From CAIVAT01 sp037128705 (GTDB lineage Bacteria; Bacteroidota; Bacteroidia; Bacteroidales; FEN-979), in contig JBAXVX010000023.1 of NCBI GenBank assembly GCA_037128705.1, positions 1 to 64,000 of the forward strand: a DNA stretch of 64,000 nt. The letters run 5' to 3'. Positions 1-8,553 of the stretch are shown here, piece after piece. The notes beneath the pieces were generated by a model. That model saw only the letters and a program-made list of their open reading frames with translations. It had not been told where the DNA came from and ran no database searches. A program made the translations under genes and the position numbers. Each line of letters begins with the position of its first letter. Within the stretch, counting starts at the first letter, position 1.

Positions 1-55
1 TACTCATAATAAATAATAATTTAATTTTGTTTTTTATATTTCAACAGGGCCATTT

Positions 56-664
56 ATGATAAAAAAAACCTATCAATCAAAGCCTGCAGGCAAACCCCCT
101 GTTGCATCCGTTTCTGCAAAACCTCCAGCCTCAGGAGGCACTGAGGAGGTCCGGTCAAAGGATCCAGATGCCCCCTGGTACGCTGTTTATACCCGCTCCA
201 GATGGGAGAAACGTCTGATGGAACTTCTGCGTGAGAAAGGGATCGAAGCCTATGTGCCATTGCGCAAGGTCATCCACCAATGGAGCGACCGGAAGAAACT
301 GGTTGAGGAACCCCTGATCCGCTCCTATTGCTTTGTAAAGGTTGGTGAACTGGACTATTATGAAGTGCTGAACACTCCGGGTGCCGTCCGGTACATCTGG
401 TTTTCAGGCAAACCGGCTGCAATACCCGAACGCCAGATCAATACGCTTAAAGTCATCACCGGTTCCGATGTGGAAGTAGAATGCATTGAGGATACATTTC
501 AACCGGGAATTCGTGTGATGGTTAATGGCGGACCGCTCACCGGGATCACAGGCGAACTGGTCTCAATTACCAACAAAAAAAAGGTTGTTGTCCGCATCGA
601 TCACCTCAAACAGGTGCTTACCTTGTCCATTTCACCCCTGCTGCTGGAGAGGGTTCACAGCTAA
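56..664 (+). CDS. UpxY-family NusG-like transcription antiterminator
   Basis: A 202-residue NusG paralogue. After a low-complexity, Pro/Lys-rich N-terminus (about 1-40) an NGN domain begins at WYAVYTRSRWEKR (from residue 41) and runs to about 135, with the family's aromatic and basic pattern around RSYCFVKV. A KOW-type segment follows (about 149-185, GGPLTGITGEL). In Bacteroides, UpxY proteins are the first genes of capsular polysaccharide operons and let RNA polymerase read through the long leader. Here it lies 47 nt upstream of a UDP-sugar dehydrogenase, which fits that role. The ATG at 56 is the only start before the NGN domain with a plausible leader. The family call is firm; which operon it controls is inferred, because only one sugar gene follows before an opposing gene. 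Confidence 0.88.
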   Translation: MIKKTYQSKPAGKPPVASVSAKPPASGGTEEVRSKDPDAPWYAVYTRSRWEKRLMELLREKGIEAYVPLRKVIHQWSDRKKLVEEPLIRSYCFVKVGELDYYEVLNTPGAVRYIWFSGKPAAIPERQINTLKVITGSDVEVECIEDTFQPGIRVMVNGGPLTGITGELVSITNKKKVVVRIDHLKQVLTLSISPLLLERVHS

Positions 665-711
665 CCAGGAAAAAAACAGTATAACAAACGACTAACATTA
701 AAAATATTCAT

Positions 712-2046
712 ATGACCATTTACGAAAAACTGCTTAAAAAAGAGACGAAGCTTTCTGTGATCGGACTCGGTTATGTCGGATTACCGATTGCCCTTGAATT
801 TGCAAAAAAAATCAAAGTAGTGGGTTTTGACATCAAGCCCGATCGTGTTGAAATGATGAATAATCAAGTGGATCCAAGCGGTGAACTCCCTGCTGAGGCT
901 TTCATGGATACAGATATCCTGATAACCGCCGATCCGGAAGAGCTGAGGTCATGTACTTTTCATATCGTGGCCGTACCCACCCCGGTTACAAAACACAACC
1001 TCCCTGATCTTTCTCCGCTTCTCTCGGCAACACGAACGGTAGCCAAAGCGCTTAAAAAAGGTGATTATGTATTGTATGAATCTACCGTCTACCCGGGTGC
1101 AACAGAGGAAGACTGTGTTCCAATCCTTGAAGAACTATCGGGTCTTAAGTTCGTCGAAGATTTTAAGGTAGGCTTTTCCCCCGAGCGCATCAACCCCGGT
1201 GATAAGGAGCATTCCCTGACTACGGTTATAAAAATCGTTTCGGGTTGTGATGCGGAATCGCTGGAGCAGATCGCCAAAACCTATGAATTGATCGTGAAGC
1301 CCGGTGTGCACCGGGCCCCCACCATTAAGGTAGCCGAAGCTGCCAAGATCATTGAAAACGCACAGCGCGACGTGAACATCGCCTTTATGAATGAACTTTC
1401 GATTATTTTCGGCCGAATGGGGATCAACATTTATGACGTGATTGAAGCTGCGGGCACAAAATGGAACTTCCTGAAATTCTATCCCGGGCTGGTTGGCGGA
1501 CATTGCATTGGCGTTGATCCCTATTATCTAACCTATAAGGCCGAGGAATACCGGTATCATGCAAGAGTCATCAATGCGGGAAGATATGTGAACGACAGCA
1601 TGGGATTTTACGTGGCAAAACAATGTGTGAAACAGCTGATTAAAGCAGGAAAGAATGTTCTTGGCGCAAAAGCACTCGTTATGGGAGCCACTTTCAAGGA
1701 GAATGTCAGCGACATCCGGAACTCCCGGGTGGCCGATCTGATTGGAGAATTAAAACAGTACGGGATATCGGTGGATGTTACAGATCCATATGCCAGCAGC
1801 GATGAACTGAAGCACGAATATGGTTTTGGACTTACCGTCATGCCCGAAAGTTTTTCCAGCGGGAATACCTCCGGCATACCAGACAATCAAAAGTACGATG
1901 CGGTTATCGTTGCAGTTAACCACAAGCCTTACCTGAAACTGACTGAGGCCTATTTCAAGTCCATCAGTTCCCCCAGCGGGATTCTGGTTGATGTGAAAGG
2001 AATTTTCCGCAATAAAATTTCGGAACTGAATTACTGGAGCCTGTAA
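712..2046 (+). CDS. UDP-N-acetylhexosamine 6-dehydrogenase-type nucleotide sugar dehydrogenase
   Basis: A 444-residue member of the UDP-glucose/GDP-mannose dehydrogenase family that oxidises C6 of a nucleotide sugar to a uronic acid with two NAD+. The N-terminal Rossmann motif GLGYVGLP is at residues 18-25. The central dimerisation domain contains EAAKIIENAQRDVNIAFMNE, and the catalytic cysteine lies in GGHCIGVDPYYL (Cys265). The C-terminal domain starts near GATFKENVSDIRNSRV. These features are closest to the WbpA/TviB/CapL branch, which uses UDP-GlcNAc or UDP-GalNAc; the exact substrate cannot be read from sequence. The product would feed capsule or O-antigen synthesis, consistent with the UpxY-like gene just upstream in the same orientation. 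Confidence 0.9.
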   Translation: MTIYEKLLKKETKLSVIGLGYVGLPIALEFAKKIKVVGFDIKPDRVEMMNNQVDPSGELPAEAFMDTDILITADPEELRSCTFHIVAVPTPVTKHNLPDLSPLLSATRTVAKALKKGDYVLYESTVYPGATEEDCVPILEELSGLKFVEDFKVGFSPERINPGDKEHSLTTVIKIVSGCDAESLEQIAKTYELIVKPGVHRAPTIKVAEAAKIIENAQRDVNIAFMNELSIIFGRMGINIYDVIEAAGTKWNFLKFYPGLVGGHCIGVDPYYLTYKAEEYRYHARVINAGRYVNDSMGFYVAKQCVKQLIKAGKNVLGAKALVMGATFKENVSDIRNSRVADLIGELKQYGISVDVTDPYASSDELKHEYGFGLTVMPESFSSGNTSGIPDNQKYDAVIVAVNHKPYLKLTEAYFKSISSPSGILVDVKGIFRNKISELNYWSL

Positions 2047-2048
2047 GG

Positions 2049-2537
2049 TTATTTTTTGCTTTTCAGTTCAAGGCGGTTAAAAACATTGTACCAGAAAAAA
2101 CCTCCCTGGAAAGCATAAAAAAATCCGACGGCCCCATCGGGAAGTTTATCAACCAGGTAATAGGTGCCGTAGAAGATGAGCGGCGAAACAAAAAAGGCCA
2201 TCCAGAAGGTAATGCCAAGAAATCCATCGGCAAAGAGTCTGAACACATCAACCCGGGTCGCCCCGGCCTCCTTTTGCACCTTCAGATTCTCGAAAACCTG
2301 GTTAAAAAACATGCCTGCCAGCATCATGGCAAACATCAGAACCGGCTTGATCCATCCATAATTTTGGAACAAGTTTGTCAGGGTGGCTGAAGGTTCCTTC
2401 CCACCTGAATTGCCGGCACTTACCGATAAACTTTCTGGTATAATTCCTGTGTAAAGAAGAATACTCAGTCCTGCCCCTACCGATAACATCAGGACCGAAA
2501 GGGCAGCTTTTTCTGATTTCATTAAATAGGATGACAT
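2049..2537 (-). CDS. Conserved hypothetical inner-membrane protein
   Basis: A 162-residue protein with about four hydrophobic segments: roughly 13-33, 62-80, 107-127 and 135-152. An amphipathic stretch between the second and third (FENLKVQKEAGATRVDVFRLFADG) is probably cytoplasmic. I do not recognise a catalytic motif and assign no function. It converges on the sugar dehydrogenase, with only 2 nt between the two stop codons. Two starts are possible, MSSYLM at 2537 or the Met five codons later; I use the longer form. Confidence 0.6.
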   Translation of the reverse strand: MSSYLMKSEKAALSVLMLSVGAGLSILLYTGIIPESLSVSAGNSGGKEPSATLTNLFQNYGWIKPVLMFAMMLAGMFFNQVFENLKVQKEAGATRVDVFRLFADGFLGITFWMAFFVSPLIFYGTYYLVDKLPDGAVGFFYAFQGGFFWYNVFNRLELKSKK

Positions 2538-2749
2538 GGTATTGTTATTAGGTTTAACATATTACATAGACAACGCGGGAGGCAAAAAGGTTGCAAAATA
2601 TATTTCGAATTTTGGTTTTTTTTTTCAGAATTTCATGTTTCCAGGGGAAAAAAAAGAAAGATCAGATAAAGTTTGCATGGTTGGTGATTCTGGTATAATT
2701 TTACACCCAGGTAAAACCATCAGTAACCATCTTCTAATCCTCTTAAACA

Positions 2750-3370
2750 ATGAGCACATTTAAACCTAATTCCAACATTCTAAGTCTTGTAGTCATTTTT
2801 CTGATGACATTTGTTTTTTGCAGCACGATCAGTGCACAGGAAAAGGGAACAGTAAAAGATTCCCGTGATGGTCGAACCTACCAGTGGATGAAGATTGGAA
2901 AAAAAGCCTGGTTGATTGAAAATCTTAAATATGATGCCAAACCAGGCAGCTGGTTTTACAACAAAGACACGGCCTATTCCATGCCGAATGGCAGGTTGTA
3001 TACGTGGAATGCAGCCATGACAGCATGTCCGAAAGGCTGGGTTCTGCCGTCGGATGGTGACTGGACTCAACTGATTGCCAAACTTGGCGGAGTTGAAGTT
3101 GCAGGGGGCAAATTGCAGGAGATGGATTCCCTCTACTGGAATTCGAATAAAAACATTCCTGCTTCCGCGAAGACCCTTTCGTCGTTGCTGGGTGGTGTCA
3201 GGCACAGCGACAGCACCTATACCGGTATTTCCTTATGGGGGGGCTTATGGTCGGCAACCGCTGCCGGCGATGTTGCCACCAACTACCTGTTCGCCCATGG
3301 CGACAAGGCCATCGTCAAGAGTTCAAATGAAAAAAACGCAGCCTTTGGTGTTCGGTGTGTGAAGAAATAA
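2750..3370 (+). CDS. Exported FISUMP-domain protein
   Basis: A 206-residue protein. An N-terminal signal peptide (hydrophobic to about residue 27, ending near ISAQ) is followed by one FISUMP-type domain (Fibrobacter succinogenes major paralogous domain), about residues 33-205. Diagnostic pieces are DSRDGRTYQWMKIGKKAWLIENL, WNAAMTACPKGWVLPSDGDW and the terminal GVRCVKK. These domains are abundant in exported proteins of Bacteroidota and Fibrobacteres; their molecular role is poorly defined. There is no T9SS tail and no lipobox. The next gene starts 4 nt after its stop, so the two are almost certainly co-transcribed. Confidence 0.8.
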   Translation: MSTFKPNSNILSLVVIFLMTFVFCSTISAQEKGTVKDSRDGRTYQWMKIGKKAWLIENLKYDAKPGSWFYNKDTAYSMPNGRLYTWNAAMTACPKGWVLPSDGDWTQLIAKLGGVEVAGGKLQEMDSLYWNSNKNIPASAKTLSSLLGGVRHSDSTYTGISLWGGLWSATAAGDVATNYLFAHGDKAIVKSSNEKNAAFGVRCVKK

Positions 3371-3374
3371 TCAC

Positions 3375-4382
3375 ATGGAATTGGATAAAAATCCGGACGA
3401 AGAATCACGCCAGAATTATTTAACGCTTAAAGAGAACCTGAACCTTGGTTTGGCGCAGGTTCCCCATGCCAAGGATCTTCGTCAGGCCAAAGGTATTCTG
3501 ATTGAAATTCAAAACCAGTTTAAAGGCTTAAAACTTCGCAGGGAGGATCGCGAGGAACTTTATAACAGGCTGCAACATGCCTTTGCGGAGATTAACGCAA
3601 AAATTGAAGACGAAAAATTTGAGTTTGAATTTGAAGCTGCCGCGAACTATGCTGATTTAAAAGCCGCGGTTGCAAAAGCCCTCTCCCTGGCGAACACATC
3701 GCATGAGTTCCGTGAAACCTGGGATTTCATGATTGATCTACAGAACCGGATCAAGGCAGCCAAACTGGTACGGGAACAGCGGGAGGAGTTATTCCTCCGT
3801 CTTCAGGATGCATTCACCACTGTAAAAACATCGCGCGACGAAGAACGCCTTGTCTTCGAAAAAGAGGCACATCAAAACTATCTGCGGCTGAAGGCCCTGG
3901 TAGACAAAGGTTTGATACAGGCTGAAGAGACCCATGAATATAAAGACACACGGGAATTTCTCAAAAAAATCCAGTCTGAATTCAAAGGCATCAAAATGGC
4001 ACACGAACAGCGGGAGGAGTTATATTCCCGTCTTCAGACGGCCTTTGATATCCTTGGAAAACGGCTGGATGATTTTTTCCGTCATAAAAAGAAGAACTGG
4101 GAGGTTAAGATGCAATACAAGCTTTCCCAGTATTCGGTTGATATCTTTGAGCTGAATGAGGCGTTGAAAAAGGAGCAGGCCAACCTCAGTGCGCTGGAAG
4201 ACCAGTTGGAGGTCATCGTTTCATCCGGAAAAGAATCTCCGGTAAAAATCGGCCTCCAGGCCAGGATTGCATCGGCTTACCGCAGCATTGAGCGAAAGCA
4301 GCAGGAGATCATCCGTTTTGAAAGTGAAAGGAGTGAATTGCAAAGCCGCCTGGACCAACCGGAGGAGAAGGATGCCATCTAG
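3375..4382 (+). CDS. Repeat-containing coiled-coil protein (DUF349-like)
   Basis: A 335-residue, highly charged, wholly helical protein with no signal peptide. Three repeats with an exact 77-residue period begin at residues 14, 91 and 168, each opening NYxxLK and containing a REELYxRLQxAF motif (REELYNRLQHAF, REELFLRLQDAF, REELYSRLQTAF). The pattern and the DDFFRHKKK ending of repeat three resemble DUF349, a helical repeat family of unknown function common in Bacteroidota. A C-terminal coiled coil (about 255-330) follows. It starts 4 nt after the FISUMP gene. It appears cytoplasmic while its partner is exported, so a direct interaction is not implied. Function unknown. Confidence 0.75.
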   Translation: MELDKNPDEESRQNYLTLKENLNLGLAQVPHAKDLRQAKGILIEIQNQFKGLKLRREDREELYNRLQHAFAEINAKIEDEKFEFEFEAAANYADLKAAVAKALSLANTSHEFRETWDFMIDLQNRIKAAKLVREQREELFLRLQDAFTTVKTSRDEERLVFEKEAHQNYLRLKALVDKGLIQAEETHEYKDTREFLKKIQSEFKGIKMAHEQREELYSRLQTAFDILGKRLDDFFRHKKKNWEVKMQYKLSQYSVDIFELNEALKKEQANLSALEDQLEVIVSSGKESPVKIGLQARIASAYRSIERKQQEIIRFESERSELQSRLDQPEEKDAI

Positions 4383-4399
4383 AAGGATTCATTTTTTTC

Positions 4400-4430
4400 T
4401 TGGATGATATAAATTAATTTAATACTTTTG
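4400..4430 (+). promoter_or_regulatory. Bacteroidetes-type promoter for tRNA-Glu
   Basis: TTGG (4400-4403) and TACTTTTG (4423-4430) match the -33 TTG and -7 TAnnTTTG consensus of Bacteroidetes sigma-70, with 20 nt between TTG and TA. The mature tRNA starts 20 nt downstream. Confidence 0.75.
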
Positions 4431-4449
4431 CACTCCCAAATTAAACATT

Positions 4450-4523
4450 GGCCCGTTCGTCTAGTCGGTTAGGACGCCAGGTTTTCATCCTGGAAATCAG
4501 GGGTTCGATCCCCCTACGGGCTA
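4450..4523 (+). tRNA. tRNA-Glu (UUC anticodon)
   Basis: A complete cloverleaf. The acceptor stem GGCCCGT pairs with ACGGGCT (first pair G-U), with discriminator A at 4523. The anticodon arm CCAGG-TTTTCAT-CCTGG gives anticodon TTC. The T arm AGGGG-TTCGATC-CCCCT is canonical. The 3' CCA is not encoded, as is common in this phylum. Confidence 0.95.
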
Positions 4524-4538
4524 CAGAAAAACAACGTT

Positions 4539-4578
4539 AAACCCTTGAATATCAAAACTATTCAAGGGTTTTTTTTAT
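4539..4578 (+). terminator. Rho-independent terminator after tRNA-Glu
   Basis: AACCCTTGAAT and ATTCAAGGGTT form an 11-bp stem around a 9-nt loop, followed directly by a run of eight T. It lies 17 nt beyond the tRNA on the same strand. Confidence 0.85.
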
Positions 4579-4633
4579 TCATTTGCATCCATGATGTGTC
4601 AGTTTTAATAATTTTATACGTAATTATATTTTC

Positions 4634-5725
4634 ATGAATCCCACCAGGACAAATGCGGGCAATACCCTGCCTCTGCTGAGGATCTTTCTCCCTCTTGTCG
4701 CATGGGGAATTTATATCACAGGAGAATTTGTCAGCTGGACACCTTTTATAATCTTTTCAGGCCTTGCATTGATCAACGGGGTGCTCAACGCAGTGTATCA
4801 TGCCGAAGTCATCGCCCGACGGATTGGCCAGCCTTATGGCGCCATGCTTCTCGCCATTGCGGTGACAGTGATCGAAGTGGCACTCATCGTTTCTTTTATG
4901 TTCACCGGAGGTCATGATGTTTCAGTGCTGGCACGCGACACCGTTTTCGCAACGGTCATGATCATTCTCAACGGAATGATTGGATTGACCCTTCTGATCG
5001 GAGGTATTAAATTTAAAGAACAGGGGTTCATGGCCCAGGGAATAAACTCGGCGCTGACCGTGTTGGTGGCAATTTCGGTGCTGACACTGATACTTCCCAA
5101 CTTTACGACGACGGTTGCCGGCCCCTTCTACAGCTCAAAACAGCTGATATTCGTTGCTTTCGTTACGTTTCTTTTATACAGCAGTTTTCTGTTCGTCCAG
5201 AATATCCGTCACCGGTCACATTTCCTTTCGGGGGATGAAGGGAATGAAACTGAAGAAGAAAAACCAGCCTTGAAAACAACCATTCTCAGCGGGGTACTGC
5301 TCCCGGTGAACCTGATCGTGGTAGTACTACTGGCCGAATCCATTGCACCGCATTTAACATTGTTTATCCAATCAGTCGGAGCGCCCATCTCGCTTTCCGG
5401 AGTGATCATTGCCTCTGTTATTCTATTACCGGAGGGAATTTCGGCAGTCAAAGCTGCCCGGAAAAACCAGTTACAAAAGAGCCTTAATATTTCGCTGGGT
5501 TCCGCCCTGGCAAGCATCGGATTGACGTTGCCGACGGTTGCCCTGGTTTCTGTTTTTACCGGAATGCCTCTGGCACTGGGCATCAGTGTCGAATCAACTG
5601 TTCTGTTCCTTCTGTCGCTTTTTGTGATCATCCTTTCATTCAGCACGGGAAAAACATCGATCCTGCAGGGCATTATTCTATTGGTCATCTTTGCCGTTTA
5701 CCTGTTCACCATCTTAATTCCCTGA
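4634..5725 (+). CDS. chaA: Ca2+(Na+,K+)/H+ antiporter, ChaA type
   Basis: A 363-residue membrane protein with about eleven hydrophobic segments. It carries the two inverted alpha-repeats of the Ca2+:cation antiporter superfamily. The first includes VTVIEVALIVSFMF (Glu81). The second includes ILLPEGISAVKAARKNQLQ followed by SLNISLGSALASIGLTLP (Glu267); the two acidic residues are expected to form the cation site. The hydrophilic loop near residues 195-217 (EGNETEEEKPA) matches the central acidic loop of ChaA proteins. It should exchange monovalent or divalent cations for protons at the inner membrane. It stands alone, with a decayed RiPP region immediately downstream. Confidence 0.88.
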   Translation: MNPTRTNAGNTLPLLRIFLPLVAWGIYITGEFVSWTPFIIFSGLALINGVLNAVYHAEVIARRIGQPYGAMLLAIAVTVIEVALIVSFMFTGGHDVSVLARDTVFATVMIILNGMIGLTLLIGGIKFKEQGFMAQGINSALTVLVAISVLTLILPNFTTTVAGPFYSSKQLIFVAFVTFLLYSSFLFVQNIRHRSHFLSGDEGNETEEEKPALKTTILSGVLLPVNLIVVVLLAESIAPHLTLFIQSVGAPISLSGVIIASVILLPEGISAVKAARKNQLQKSLNISLGSALASIGLTLPTVALVSVFTGMPLALGISVESTVLFLLSLFVIILSFSTGKTSILQGIILLVIFAVYLFTILIP

Positions 5726-5786
5726 GTCTTTACTTTGGACAGGCAACACATTGATTCCCGTTCGCCTGTTTTGACTGATCCATTGA

Positions 5787-6319
5787 AGAACCTCTCCTCA
5801 AGCAGCGGGGAATGCGATTGGGGGCTACGGCCAGGGCGAATCTCCCTATCAGCGGAGTAATTGGGAGTTCATAAATACCGACAGGATGAACCTTATCGTT
5901 ATTCCGGCCAGACTGAAAGATCAGGAAAATATTCCGGTATTGAATGGTCAAAAGCAGACTCCCATTCCCTATTCGCAGGAGATCGTTGACGGGTTTACTG
6001 CTTTTTATCGACTCTTGCTTAAACACCGCCATGAACTCCCCATTCATCTTTTTGCAGGGAAAGAGTTAAGGTTCATTTTCCGTTCGACCCGGATCTAAGG
6101 AATGATCATGAAAAAAAATGACGAACCCGAAATACATGCGCAATGGCATTGAGCGGAGCATCTAGACCGAATTCCTCTGCCGCGCCTTTCTCCCTCTTCC
6201 CCAATGCCGGTGAAGATTTTTTCAACCCGGGTTTTTTCCAGGGAATTTCAGGTATCGGTTATGAACTGCTGCGTCTGGCCTGGCCTGAAAAAATACCATC
6301 GGTACTGGTCTTTGAGTAG
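5787..6319 (+). pseudogene. Remnant of a LanM-type class II lanthipeptide synthetase
   Basis: Two pieces in different frames. The first (5787-6098) reads WEFINTDRM, a segment with PVLNGQKQ, then DGFTAFYRLLLKHRHEL and ELRFIFRSTRI. This is the order seen in the N-terminal dehydratase (DUF4135) domain of LanM proteins, where RxTRIY is followed by a long helical region. Here the Tyr codon is a TAA stop at 6099. The second piece (about 6143-6319) reads NPGFFQGISGIGYELLRLAW then IPSVLVFE-stop, which matches the extreme C-terminus of LanM cyclase domains. Both the N-terminus and most of the LanC-like domain, including the zinc-ligand region, are absent. The enzyme is certainly inactive. The nearby NHLP precursor at 8554 makes this a former RiPP locus. 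The family call rests on motifs recognised by eye. Confidence 0.75.
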
Positions 6320-6386
6320 AACTGGCGGGAGATATTTTACCTTGGTACTACTCGTCAGGAAAGGTAAAAAACAAGCCTGACTATCG

Positions 6387-6445
6387 CTTTTTACAAATCT
6401 TTAAGTGCTTTTTTTGGAAAACAGTCTCCCCTGCCACTATATTTG
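6387..6445 (+). promoter_or_regulatory. Promoter block upstream of the T9SS protein (copy 1 of a shared block)
   Basis: TTG (6414-6416) and TATATTTG (6438-6445) match the -33 and -7 consensus, with 21 nt between them. The upstream part, CTTTTTACAAATC (6387-6399), and the following sequence recur at 10098-10155 with the same spacing, which suggests a shared activator site. Confidence 0.6.
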
Positions 6446-6517
6446 CTCTGTCAATAATAAAATCTCAATTCATTCAATCTGCACATTATAAAAACACAAT
6501 CATTTAAAACCAAAACC

Positions 6518-8473
6518 ATGAATACACGTTTTTATCCTTCAGTAAATTATTATTCCCTTATCCTGTTGCTGGTCATCCTGCTCTCCGCCGGGGTTGTCAA
6601 CGCCCAAAACCAATCTTCTTCTTCCATGATAAAGCCAAATCAAAACTCATTCACACCCACGGTACCCGTTCACCCTGACTTTGTGGGGACCGGGACTTTC
6701 CTGGGTGAAACCCGGCCTTTACGCGACCTTCCTGCATTAACTGCCGATGAATTCAAGGCGCTGAAACTTAAAAACAGCAACCGGACAATTAATGAGGAAG
6801 AGTCGGAGCGTACCTATCCTTTTGCTGAAACAGCCCTCCCAAAAGGTGAGGACGGGGCCTGGCAGAAAAATATGGGAACTCAGAAACTTTTCCGCAGTCC
6901 GCAGGTAAATTTTGAAGGACAGGAGTCCGGATACCGGCCTTCCGACGACAACGGGACCGTTGGTAAAAACCATTACATGCAGACGATGAATGACACATAT
7001 GCTATATATGATAAAACAGGAAGACTTGTAGCCGGGCCTACTCCCATGAACCTGCTGTTTGGCAATAAGCCGGGAGCAAACCGGAACGACGGGGATCCGG
7101 TCATCCTGTATGACGAACAGGCCGATCGCTGGCTGGCCACAGAATTTTCGGTGCCCAAAGGCGGGGCCCCGAATTATATTCTTATGGCCGTATCCTCAAC
7201 AAACGACCCTACCGGAACCTGGTACCCGTATTCTTTCCAGGCTGATATAATGCCCGATTACCCGCATTTCGGAGTATGGCAGGATGGGTATTATATGGGG
7301 GATAATAATACTGATGGGGGAAAGGATACCTATGTTTATGAGAGGTCGAAGATGCTGGTGGGAGATACTACTGCCCGGATGGTCGCCTTTAAAAACCCTT
7401 ACCGGCCGGGCGGAACAGGAGGATTCAGGGTTGTTCCTCCTGTAGATAATGACGGACCCTTTGCTCCGGCAGGATCTCCCGGCATTTATATTGCCATTAA
7501 CGATGATGCTTCCAGCGGAACCATAGACCAGCTTTGGATATATGAACTGGCTGTAGACTGGACCAACACGACGGCATCCACATTCAACCGTGTTCAGCAG
7601 CTCAATGTGGAACCCTTTAACAGTAACTTCGGCAGTTCTTGGGAAAATATAAGGCAGAAAGGAACCACCCAGAAAGTTGATGCCGTGTCCAATATTATCA
7701 TGAATGTGCCCCAGTACCGCAACTTCGGATCGTACCAGACCATTGTTTGCTGCCACAGTGTAAATATAGATCAGAAGGGCCGGGCCGGGGTCAGATGGTA
7801 TGAATTGCGAAAAACCGGCAGCGACTGGAGCATAAGACAGCAAGGCACTTATGCCCCTGATACAAACAGCCGATGGATGGGCAGCATCATGTTGAACGGA
7901 TCCAACACCATAGGGCTGGGATATTCGATATCCAGCGAGGGCGAATACCCCGGGATTCGTTACTGTGGTCAGTCAGCTACCGCTTACCTGGCCGGTAACT
8001 CTATCCTCGACATTGCTGAAGATACAATATGGGTGGGTAATACCTCACAGTCCGGCGGTTCATCGCCAGAACGCTGGGGTGATTATACATCACTCTCAGT
8101 GGATCCTTCCGATGACCAGACTTTCTGGTATACAAACCAGTATGCCACAAGCAGCACACCCAAGACAAGGATAGCTTCCTTTAAAATAGTTGACCCTCTC
8201 GGCGTTCCAGCAGGTGTTAAAGGTTCCGGACATCAGGTGTCGATCTATCCGAATCCCACCAGGGGCATTTTCAGGATCGTCCCATCAAATGAAAACGGGT
8301 TAACACTGAATATCATGGTTGAAGATCAGTCAGGCAAAACAATCCTGGAGAAAAAGCTCAGCGGGAAAAAAGAATATAGTATTGACCTTTCCCAGGCTTC
8401 CCAGGGAATCTATACCATTGTAATTAAAGCAGCCGACTGGATGGAGACAAAGAAACTGGTGGTTCGCCGGTAA
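6518..8473 (+). CDS. T9SS-exported protein of unknown function
   Basis: A 651-residue exported protein. The signal peptide covers about residues 1-30, ending near VVNAQ. The C-terminus is a type A type IX secretion tail (about 572-651) starting VSIYPNPTRGIF and ending KKLVVRR, so it should cross the outer membrane and be anchored or released. The central 480 residues contain NGTVGKNHYMQTMNDTYAIYDK and DPVILYDEQADRWLATEF. These recur in exported bacterial proteins that I recognise only as a conserved, probably beta-propeller-like region. No protease or glycosidase motif is evident. It has its own promoter at 6387 and lies between the LanM remnant and the RiPP precursor, with no evidence that it is part of that pathway. 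Confidence 0.8.
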   Translation: MNTRFYPSVNYYSLILLLVILLSAGVVNAQNQSSSSMIKPNQNSFTPTVPVHPDFVGTGTFLGETRPLRDLPALTADEFKALKLKNSNRTINEEESERTYPFAETALPKGEDGAWQKNMGTQKLFRSPQVNFEGQESGYRPSDDNGTVGKNHYMQTMNDTYAIYDKTGRLVAGPTPMNLLFGNKPGANRNDGDPVILYDEQADRWLATEFSVPKGGAPNYILMAVSSTNDPTGTWYPYSFQADIMPDYPHFGVWQDGYYMGDNNTDGGKDTYVYERSKMLVGDTTARMVAFKNPYRPGGTGGFRVVPPVDNDGPFAPAGSPGIYIAINDDASSGTIDQLWIYELAVDWTNTTASTFNRVQQLNVEPFNSNFGSSWENIRQKGTTQKVDAVSNIIMNVPQYRNFGSYQTIVCCHSVNIDQKGRAGVRWYELRKTGSDWSIRQQGTYAPDTNSRWMGSIMLNGSNTIGLGYSISSEGEYPGIRYCGQSATAYLAGNSILDIAEDTIWVGNTSQSGGSSPERWGDYTSLSVDPSDDQTFWYTNQYATSSTPKTRIASFKIVDPLGVPAGVKGSGHQVSIYPNPTRGIFRIVPSNENGLTLNIMVEDQSGKTILEKKLSGKKEYSIDLSQASQGIYTIVIKAADWMETKKLVVRR

Positions 8474-8553
8474 AATCAGTGTGGATTCAGCCATGGTGCC
8501 CGACAGTCAAATGCGAACAAACAGATGATAATTAATTCAATAAAAGCATCGCC

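Noticed and set aside
2536..2763. 75-codon plus-strand ORF before the FISUMP gene
   Set aside because: AT-rich intergenic sequence with no recognisable protein features; overlaps the FISUMP start.
5730..6047. 105-codon minus-strand ORF
   Set aside because: It is the antisense reading of the LanM remnant, which has clear family motifs on the plus strand.
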